DNA from: Candidatus Blautia equi
Lineage (GTDB): Bacteria > Bacillota > Clostridia > Lachnospirales > Lachnospiraceae
Assembly (NCBI GenBank): GCA_018064695.1
Contig: JAGHUU010000073.1
Location: forward strand, 1 to 11,536
Direction of reading: 5' to 3'
DNA length: 11,536 bases
In this document: in pieces, positions 6,857-11,536 of the stretch
Position numbering within the stretch: the stretch's first letter is position 1
How the letters are laid out: the number at the start of each line of letters is the position of its first letter
The notes under the pieces: generated by a model
The model's database searches: none
What the model was told of the DNA's origin: nothing
What the model saw: the letters and a program-made list of their open reading frames with translations, nothing else
Program-made: the position numbers and the translations under genes

Positions 6857-8050
6857 ATGAGTACACAGGACAAACAACAACGTCTCCGATTCCTGAACAA
6901 ACGGAGAACCTGGTTATTTAAGGCCGCAGGCCTGCTTCTTGGTGTAATGCTGGTGGGATTATCCCTGATCTCCTTCATTGCTCCGGACCGCACTTTTTCC
7001 GATCAGGAAAACAGAATGCTGGCAGAATTCCCTGTGGTCACCATGGAAAATATCCGCTCCGAGCGTTTTATGAAGGACGCGGAGGACTATGTGGCGGATC
7101 AGTTCATTGCAAGAGATGCCTGGATCTCCCTTAAGACCCGCGCAGATCTGCTGTTTGGAAAGAAAGAGTTTAATCAGATCGTCCTTGCAAAGGGAAAATA
7201 TCTCATGGAGCTTCCGGCCGCACCGGATACCGCCAATGTGGAGAGAAATATGGAGGCCGTGAACGTTTTCGGCTCCAGACACAGCGATCTGAATATTGAT
7301 ATGATGGTGGTGCCGAACGCAGTATGCGTGCTGGAGGACCGCCTTCCTTCCGGTATTCCGGTGAGGGATCAGAGGGAGGACAGCCAGTGGCTGAAAAGCC
7401 AGCTGAAGAGCTCCGTGCATTATCTGGATATGATCACCCCGCTTATGGAGCATAAAGACGAGGCACTGTACTATAAAACGGACCATCACTGGACCACAAA
7501 GGGTGCCATGTACGCATTCCTGGCTGCAGCGGATGAGCTGGAGATCAAAGATCCATGTGAGTCCTATGATGTCTATACAGTAACAGAGGATTTTGAGGGA
7601 ACCCTGGCATCCAGAGCCGGCCTTCACAACACAAAGGATGAGATCCAGGTCTACGCGCCATCCGGCAAAGAGACACTTTTCTATGTGACGGATTCCGACA
7701 GAGAAGAAAAGAGAGCTACTCTCTATGACAAGAGCGCTCTCCTTGAAAAAGACAAATATCAGGTATTTTTAGGCGGAAACCATGCCCAGGTGCACATTGC
7801 CACACCAAACGAGAATGACCGTGTGCTCCTGCTCTTTAAGGATTCCTATGCAAACTGCTTTGTACCATTTCTGATCCCTTACTATAAAGAGATCTTTATG
7901 GTAGACCCGCGTTACTATTATGATGATGTGGAAAAGCTGATTGAGAACTATTCTGTGACAGACGTTCTCTTCCTCTACAACATGGACACCTTCCTCTCGG
8001 ACAATTCCCTGGCGGATGTACTGGTGTCCGACCTCTCTAAAGAGAGCTGA
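6857..8050 (+). CDS. DHHW-family (AlgJ/AlgX-like) polysaccharide O-acetyltransferase partner
   Basis: A 397-residue exported protein with a positively charged N-terminus and a membrane segment at about residues 22-44, then a large extracytoplasmic domain. An FSDQENRMLAEFP segment after the membrane helix is typical of the family. The signature D209-H-H-W212, preceded by YYKT, and a later KDSYA with S330 give the Asp, His and Ser order seen in AlgX and AlgJ, where the active site is Asp-x-His...Ser in a circularly rearranged SGNH fold. It would receive acetyl from the MBOAT protein and place it on a sugar polymer at the outer face. It starts 21 bases after the MBOAT stop behind a GGAGAAGGAGAG ribosome site, and ends the operon. 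Polymer and acyl group cannot be read from sequence. Confidence 0.88.
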   Translation: MSTQDKQQRLRFLNKRRTWLFKAAGLLLGVMLVGLSLISFIAPDRTFSDQENRMLAEFPVVTMENIRSERFMKDAEDYVADQFIARDAWISLKTRADLLFGKKEFNQIVLAKGKYLMELPAAPDTANVERNMEAVNVFGSRHSDLNIDMMVVPNAVCVLEDRLPSGIPVRDQREDSQWLKSQLKSSVHYLDMITPLMEHKDEALYYKTDHHWTTKGAMYAFLAAADELEIKDPCESYDVYTVTEDFEGTLASRAGLHNTKDEIQVYAPSGKETLFYVTDSDREEKRATLYDKSALLEKDKYQVFLGGNHAQVHIATPNENDRVLLLFKDSYANCFVPFLIPYYKEIFMVDPRYYYDDVEKLIENYSVTDVLFLYNMDTFLSDNSLADVLVSDLSKES

Positions 8051-8069
8051 TCTTAAGGATCAGAGCTTT
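8033..8069. terminator. Convergent-gene junction with two abutting inverted repeats, possible bidirectional terminator
   Basis: CTCTCT-AA-AGAGAG (8033-8046) is immediately followed by CTGATC-TTAAG-GATCAG (8047-8063). The second repeat contains the stop codons of both converging genes (8048-8050 on + and 8060-8062 on -). AGAG at 8043-8046 can extend the second stem by pairing with CTTT at 8066-8069 across a 2-base bulge. Only a short T-run follows on either strand, so termination would be modest. Confidence 0.35.
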
Positions 8070-8869
8070 AGAAGTCTGATGGCATTTTCAGAGAAGATAA
8101 GATTCTTTTCCTGTTCGGTGAGAGCGGAATCCTTCAGAAACTGCACGCAGGCATCCTGATGAGCCCATGGGCAGTCGGTGGCAAAGAGAATTTTATCTGC
8201 ACCGTGCTTACGCACCATGCGGAGAAACTGTTCAGGCGCCACGCGAAGAATGGAGTAGGCGGTGTCCAGATAGACATCCAGCCCGCAGAGCTTTTCCTCC
8301 GCCTCATCGTAGTTCTCATTGCTGCCAAGGTGGGCAAGAATGAGATTCTTTGGAGCTACTTCGTTTACGACCTCCACGATCATATCCGGACTGCAGAAAT
8401 CCTGCTCCGGTGTATAAGGGTCAAAGCCCGCATGGGTGAGGACAGGAAGGTCAAGCTCGGATGCGGTATAGAGAAGGTTTTTGATGCGGATGTCGTTGAA
8501 GTTCACACCCTGATAATGTGGGTGGATCTTGACAGCGCGGAAACCCTCGTTTTTCAGGAGAGTCAGATGCTCCTTCATGGCAGGATCATCCGGATGGATG
8601 CCGCCGATGGAGAGCAGAGGCTGTTCTGTAGCTTCCCCGTAGGTCTCGTTGATGAAGCATGCAAATTTAAATATGGAATCGAACTGTTTCACGTCGGTGA
8701 CGACCGGCAGCACAATGCTGCGGTCGACACCGGCTTTTTTCATGCAGAGACGAAGCTCTTCGGCGCAGCCGTTGAAGGCCGGCTTAAGGTCTACCACAGC
8801 AGCTAGCTTGGCTACTGCCCGCTCTGCGATCTTTTCAGGAAATATGTGGGTATGAAAATCAATGATCAT
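8060..8869 (-). CDS. Metal-dependent amidohydrolase-family protein (TIM barrel)
   Basis: A 269-residue cytoplasmic protein of the amidohydrolase-2 type. Metal and catalytic residues are in the expected order: D4-F-H6-T-H8 on strand one, K114-I-H116-P-H118, T-H146-A-G, L-A-H180-L-G, and the C-terminal D232 in FATDCPW. This layout fits small decarboxylases and hydrolases related to aminocarboxymuconate-semialdehyde decarboxylase, and many clostridial members have no assigned substrate. The start at 8869 is set by TGAGGT (8878-8883 on the complement). It lies 127 bases downstream of the aminotransferase gene on the same strand, with an intrinsic terminator between them, so it is probably expressed from its own weak promoter or by readthrough. 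The reaction is unknown; a broad hydrolase or decarboxylase role is all that can be supported. Confidence 0.85.
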   Translation of the reverse strand: MIIDFHTHIFPEKIAERAVAKLAAVVDLKPAFNGCAEELRLCMKKAGVDRSIVLPVVTDVKQFDSIFKFACFINETYGEATEQPLLSIGGIHPDDPAMKEHLTLLKNEGFRAVKIHPHYQGVNFNDIRIKNLLYTASELDLPVLTHAGFDPYTPEQDFCSPDMIVEVVNEVAPKNLILAHLGSNENYDEAEEKLCGLDVYLDTAYSILRVAPEQFLRMVRKHGADKILFATDCPWAHQDACVQFLKDSALTEQEKNLIFSENAIRLLKL

Positions 8870-8894
8870 AGTATGTTACCTCATTTATGCAGTG

Positions 8895-8924
8895 TATATA
8901 ATGGTCGGGTAAGAATGATGTATA
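8895..8924 (-). promoter_or_regulatory. Weak candidate promoter for the amidohydrolase gene
   Basis: Read on the minus strand, TATACA (8919-8924) and TATATA (8895-8900) are 18 bases apart, each matching 4 of 6 consensus bases. A start near 8888 would give a leader of about 19 bases that includes the ribosome site. It is the best pair between the upstream terminator and the gene, but the match is marginal. Confidence 0.28.
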
Positions 8925-8936
8925 GAAAAGTGCAAT

Positions 8937-8980
8937 AAAAACGGCGTATAGAAAAGGGGTGATACCAGATCTATACGCCG
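8937..8980 (-). terminator. Rho-independent terminator of the aminotransferase gene
   Basis: On the minus strand the transcript would read CGGCGTATAG, a 19-base loop, CTATACGCCG, then TTTTTATT. The 10-base-pair stem (plus-strand arms 8942-8951 and 8971-8980) is perfect, and the T-run (8937-8941) follows at once, 16 bases beyond the stop codon. The loop is longer than usual. Confidence 0.82.
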
Positions 8981-8996
8981 GTGGTGTCAAAAAGGA

Positions 8997-10187
8997 TTAT
9001 TTGTAGGAATCTGCCAGCTTTTTGAAGGCTACCATGGCGCGCTCAATTCTCTCAGTAGGTACACAGTAGGAGATACGTGTGTGGCCTGGGCAGCCAAAGC
9101 CGGTGCCAGGTACGATGAGAATGTCATACTGTTTTGCACGCTCACAGAAAGCGATGTCGTCCTCCTCAAGGGTCTGAGGGAAGATGTAGAAGGTTCCGTC
9201 CGGTTTTACCACATTGAAGCCAAGCTCGCGAAGTCCGTTGTAGAGGAGGTTGCGGTTGGTTTCATAGATGGAGATGTCGGCGGTCATATCGGCACACATT
9301 GCGCATACTCTCTGGAAAAGACCAGGTGCGTTTACGTAGCCAAGGGAGCGGCCTGCGCCTGCAACTGCAGCGTATACAAGCTCATGTTCTTCCACCTCAT
9401 CCGGAACCAGAACGTATCCCAGACGTTCTCCGGGGAGAGAGAGGGATTTGGACCAGGAGTAGCAAACCAGGGTGTTTGCATAGTATTTAGGAAGGTATGG
9501 AACCTCGGTGCCGTCGAAGACGATCTCGCGGTATGGTTCGTCGGCGATGAGGTAGATTGGATTTCCAAGCTCCTCGGATTTTGCTTTCAGAATCTCTGCC
9601 AGTCTGGTGCAGGTCTCGTGGGAGTATACTACACCGCATGGGTTGTTTGGAGAGTTTACGATGACAGCTTTGGTTTTCTCATTGATGGCTGCCTCGAATT
9701 TTTCAAAGTCGATCTGGAAGGCTTTGGTGTCGGCCGGGATCAGGTTGATCTTAGCGCCTGCGCCCTCGATGAATACTTTATACTCAGGGAAGTATGGAGC
9801 GAATACGATCACCTCGTCATCTTTATTGCAGAGGCCGTTTAAACAGCAGCAGAGTGCGGCAGCGGCACCTACGGATACGTAGAAGTTATCGGCACCAAAG
9901 GAGGTTCCGAAGCGTTTGTTTACGGAGTCTGCCAGCATCTGGCGAACGCCTGCATCGCCCTGTGCGCTGGTGTAGCCGTGGATGACTACAGGATCGCTGT
10001 CCTGAAGGAGTTTGATGGCGGTTTCATTGACTGCGTCAGGGGAAGCCACGCTTGGATTTCCGATGGAGAAGTCAAATACGTTTTCCGGACCTACTTCGGC
10101 AGCTCTTTTTTTGCCGTACTCAAAAAGTTCTCTGATTACAGAACGCTGGGTTCCGAGACCCACCATTCTCTGGTTTAAATTTGCCAT
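8997..10187 (-). CDS. Pyridoxal phosphate-dependent class I/II aminotransferase
   Basis: A 396-residue cytoplasmic fold-type I aminotransferase, normal length for the AspC/AraT group. Visible cofactor and substrate residues: N178-S-P-N-N-P183 (N182 is the cofactor-facing asparagine of the NPNNP-like motif), D216-E-P-Y219, the Schiff-base lysine K247 in SWSKSLSLPGERLG, and R371 in HTRISYC, which would bind the substrate carboxylate. The N-terminal helix (SVIRELFEYGKKRAAE) and FDFSIGNPSVASP are common in clostridial members. The substrate could be aspartate, alanine, or an aromatic amino acid. An aromatic role would feed the 2-oxoacid oxidoreductase at the other end of the window, but that is only suggestive. 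GAGGT lies before the ATG, with a strong promoter upstream and a clear terminator downstream, so it is monocistronic or nearly so. It is divergent from a symporter gene. Confidence 0.92.
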   Translation of the reverse strand: MANLNQRMVGLGTQRSVIRELFEYGKKRAAEVGPENVFDFSIGNPSVASPDAVNETAIKLLQDSDPVVIHGYTSAQGDAGVRQMLADSVNKRFGTSFGADNFYVSVGAAAALCCCLNGLCNKDDEVIVFAPYFPEYKVFIEGAGAKINLIPADTKAFQIDFEKFEAAINEKTKAVIVNSPNNPCGVVYSHETCTRLAEILKAKSEELGNPIYLIADEPYREIVFDGTEVPYLPKYYANTLVCYSWSKSLSLPGERLGYVLVPDEVEEHELVYAAVAGAGRSLGYVNAPGLFQRVCAMCADMTADISIYETNRNLLYNGLRELGFNVVKPDGTFYIFPQTLEEDDIAFCERAKQYDILIVPGTGFGCPGHTRISYCVPTERIERAMVAFKKLADSYK

Positions 10188-10239
10188 GTTTCTGTACCTC
10201 TTTATCTTTATATTTCCTGTATTTCTCTATGTCTGCGCG

Positions 10240-10250
10240 TTAGCGCTTTA
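10240..10250. repeat. TTAGCGCTTTA element, copy at the aminotransferase start
   Basis: An 11-base element identical to 10377-10387. Its core AGCGCT (10242-10247) is a perfect 6-base palindrome lying at about +6 to +11 of the predicted aminotransferase transcript. It is flanked by GCGC-GTTA-GCGC (10235-10246), a small inverted repeat. It is a candidate operator shared with the divergent symporter promoter. Confidence 0.5.
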
Positions 10251-10258
10251 CAGCAATA

Positions 10259-10287
10259 ATGATAAGTCATAGCCGGGTATCTGTCAA
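10259..10287 (-). promoter_or_regulatory. Strong SigA-type promoter of the aminotransferase gene
   Basis: On the minus strand a perfect TTGACA (plus positions 10282-10287) is followed after exactly 17 bases by TATCAT (10259-10264), 5 of 6 match to TATAAT. The transcript should begin near 10252, giving a leader of about 65 bases before the ATG at 10187. Confidence 0.8.
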
Positions 10288-10312
10288 TATAAGATGCTTA
10301 AGGAGCACGTCA

Positions 10313-10330
10313 CTTGTCATTCATTACAAG
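10313..10330. repeat. Imperfect dyad between the divergent promoters
   Basis: CTTGTCAT-TC-ATTACAAG has 7 of 8 symmetric pairs (one C/T mismatch). It lies upstream of both -35 boxes, centred about 57 bases before the symporter start and 70 before the aminotransferase start. An 18-base dyad in that place could bind a dimeric regulator; no such regulator gene is in the window. Confidence 0.35.
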
Positions 10331-10342
10331 CCAAAATAATAC

Positions 10343-10371
10343 TGGACAATTGTGGGTGGTTTATGTATAAT
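10343..10371 (+). promoter_or_regulatory. Strong SigA-type promoter of the symporter gene
   Basis: TGGACA (10343-10348, 5 of 6 match) and a perfect TATAAT (10366-10371) are separated by 17 bases. Transcription would start near 10378, giving a leader of about 68 bases. The palindrome ACAATTGT (10346-10353) overlaps the -35 box and could also be a regulator contact. Confidence 0.8.
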
Positions 10372-10376
10372 GTTAT

Positions 10377-10387
10377 TTAGCGCTTTA
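10377..10387. repeat. TTAGCGCTTTA element, copy at the symporter start
   Basis: Identical over 11 bases to 10240-10250. It overlaps the predicted transcription start of the symporter gene, with the core AGCGCT (10379-10384) at about +2 to +7. It merges on its right side with the CGCTTTAAAGCG palindrome. Confidence 0.5.
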
Positions 10388-10408
10388 AAGCGTTCCGACT
10401 TTAAAGCG
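10381..10408 (+). promoter_or_regulatory. Hairpin at the 5' end of the symporter mRNA
   Basis: CGCTTTAAAG (10381-10390), an 8-base loop, and CTTTAAAGCG (10399-10408) form a perfect 10-base-pair stem that begins within a few bases of the predicted transcript start. The left arm also forms a 12-base perfect DNA palindrome CGCTTTAAAGCG (10381-10392). It may protect the mRNA 5' end or be an operator. The T8 run at 10423-10430 is 14 bases away and abuts the ribosome site, which makes it a poor terminator. Confidence 0.55.
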
Positions 10409-10445
10409 ATGGAAAAATAATATTTTTTTTGGGAGGAATCACAAC

Positions 10446-11536
10446 ATGTCAACACAAGTTCTCAGTGCGATCCTGCTGGTCATTTTCTTTGTAGTTATGA
10501 TCTATGTAGGCTACAGCACCAGAAAACATGCAACTGACGTTAACGGTTTCGTATTGGGCGGCCGTTCTGTAGGTCCATGGCTTACCGCTTTTGCATTTGG
10601 TACTTCTTATTTCTCTGCCGTAATCTTTGTAGGTTACGCAGGACAGTTCGGATGGAACTTCGGTCTTTCCGCTACCTGGGCAGGTCTTGGTAATGCATTT
10701 ATCGGATCTCTCCTTGCATGGAACGTATTAGGAAGAAGAACCCGTGTCATGACTCAGCATCTGGATGCTAAGACCATGCCTGACTTCTTCGGAAAACGTT
10801 TCGAGTCTACCGCACTTAAGGTAGCTGCTTCTGTAATCGTATTCATCTTCCTGATTCCATATACCGCTTCTCTGTATAATGGTCTCTCCGCTCTGTTCGG
10901 TATGGTATTTGATATCCCATACTGGGTAGTAATCGCAGTGATGGCAGTGCTTACCGGTCTGTACGTAATCTTCGGCGGATACATGGCTACTGCAATCAAC
11001 GACTTTATTCAGGGTATCATCATGCTGTTCGGTATCGCTGCAGTTATCCTCTCCGTTCTGAATCAGAATGGCGGCCTTCTTGCAGCTACCCAGAAGCTCT
11101 CCGCTATCGAGGCTGACGGATGGGCAGGCGGCGCATTCAGCTCCTTCCTTGGACCTGATCCACTGGCACTGTTATTCGTAGTTATGCTGACATCCCTTGG
11201 TACCTGGGGTCTTCCACAGATGGTTGGTAAATTCTACTCCATCAAGAGTGAGAACGATATCCAGAAGGGTACCATCATCTCCACCGTCTTTGCTATCATC
11301 GTAGCAGGTGGATGCTACTTCCTTGGCGGTTTCGGCCGTCTCTATGCAGACAAGGTTACTTACAATCCAAACACCGGAAAGCCACTCTTTGATACCGTTG
11401 TACCATCCATGCTTTCCACTTTGCCTTCAGTAGTTATCGCAGTTGTAATCGTACTTGTACTTTCCGCTTCCATGTCCACTCTTTCTTCTCTGGTACTGAC
11501 CTCCAGCTCCACCTTTACTCTGGACGTTATCAAAGT
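10446..11536 (+). CDS. Sodium:solute symporter family transporter (3' partial)
   Basis: The frame from ATG 10446 stays open to the window end (363 codons plus 2 bases), so the C-terminus is missing; family members usually have about 500 residues. GGGAGGA at 10431-10437 sets the start. The protein is polytopic with alternating hydrophobic segments from residue 6 on. Features of the solute:sodium symporter family (PutP/PanF-like) include VNGFVLGGRSVGPWLTAF with the family's G-G-R segment, a GTSYFSAVIFVGYAGQ helix, the GGYMATAINDFIQG signature in the central region, LGTWGLPQMVGKFYS, and a serine/threonine-rich LSASMSTLSSL segment like the Na+-site helix. It would import an organic solute with Na+, but the substrate (amino acid, carboxylate, vitamin or sugar) is not determinable. 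Divergent arrangement with the aminotransferase suggests an amino acid or oxoacid, as inference. Confidence 0.9.
   Translation, partial: MSTQVLSAILLVIFFVVMIYVGYSTRKHATDVNGFVLGGRSVGPWLTAFAFGTSYFSAVIFVGYAGQFGWNFGLSATWAGLGNAFIGSLLAWNVLGRRTRVMTQHLDAKTMPDFFGKRFESTALKVAASVIVFIFLIPYTASLYNGLSALFGMVFDIPYWVVIAVMAVLTGLYVIFGGYMATAINDFIQGIIMLFGIAAVILSVLNQNGGLLAATQKLSAIEADGWAGGAFSSFLGPDPLALLFVVMLTSLGTWGLPQMVGKFYSIKSENDIQKGTIISTVFAIIVAGGCYFLGGFGRLYADKVTYNPNTGKPLFDTVVPSMLSTLPSVVIAVVIVLVLSASMSTLSSLVLTSSSTFTLDVIK

Noticed and set aside
5420..8050. dlt (D-alanylation) operon
   Set aside because: The MBOAT gene resembles DltB broadly, but dltA, dltC and dltD are absent and the DHHW partner fits AlgJ/AlgX-type acetylation better.
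8159..8806. 215-codon plus-strand frame opposite the amidohydrolase
   Set aside because: The minus-strand product has all metal-binding motifs; the opposite frame has none and no ribosome site suited to it.
9081..9842. 253-codon plus-strand frame opposite the aminotransferase
   Set aside because: A shadow of the aminotransferase codons, with no domain resemblance.
10381..10430. Hairpin plus T8 run before the symporter as an attenuator terminator
   Set aside because: The T-run is 14 bases from the stem and directly abuts the ribosome site, the stem is AU-rich at its top, and no alternative antiterminator arm is clear.
1..11536. CRISPR array, tRNA, rRNA, transposon, prophage or defence system
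   Set aside because: No spaced repeats, cloverleaf, transposase, integrase or known defence-gene motif was seen; the window reads as ordinary metabolic and envelope genes.

Overview
The window looks like the chromosome of an anaerobic, low-to-mid GC Firmicute, most likely a Lachnospiraceae-type gut clostridium. This is inferred from the gene families (ferredoxin-dependent 2-oxoacid oxidoreductase, a DUF4358 lipid-bilayer-anchored protein beside an MBOAT/DHHW pair), strong purine-rich Shine-Dalgarno sites before every gene, and compact co-directional operons. No tRNA, rRNA, CRISPR, insertion sequence or phage gene was seen. Ten protein genes are called; the first lacks its 5' end and the last its 3' end because they cross the window edges.

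Region 1 (1-3860, + strand) is a catabolic operon: iorA (partial) and iorB, the two subunits of indolepyruvate:ferredoxin oxidoreductase; a PaaK-type phenylacetate-CoA ligase; and a 140-residue tandem-ACT protein. Together they interconvert aryl-2-oxoacids, aryl-acetyl-CoA and aryl-acetate, with reduced ferredoxin and ATP (or AMP plus PPi) as the energetic links. The ACT protein is a likely aromatic amino acid sensor. A GGGACAGG palindrome lies downstream and may end the transcript.

Region 2 (about 3997-8050, + strand) is a four-gene envelope operon behind a good promoter: a membrane-anchored SGNH/GDSL hydrolase, a membrane-anchored DUF4358 protein (4-base overlap with the first), an MBOAT O-acyltransferase of the AlgI/DltB type, and a DHHW (AlgJ/AlgX-like) protein. 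This resembles the modules that O-acetylate exported polysaccharides, but no glycosyltransferase or polymerase is present in the window.

Region 3 (8060-10187, - strand) holds a small metal-dependent amidohydrolase and, upstream of it, a class I/II aminotransferase with its own strong promoter and a clear intrinsic terminator. Region 4 (10446-end, + strand) is a sodium:solute symporter transcribed divergently from the aminotransferase. The 258-base intergenic region between them has two near-consensus promoters, and an identical 11-base element (TTAGCGCTTTA) sits on the predicted transcription start of each, so co-regulation of the two is plausible. A working picture is that the symporter imports an amino acid or organic acid, the aminotransferase yields a 2-oxoacid, and IorAB/PaaK could oxidise an aromatic one. 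The link between regions 1 and 3/4 is inference from proximity and chemistry only.
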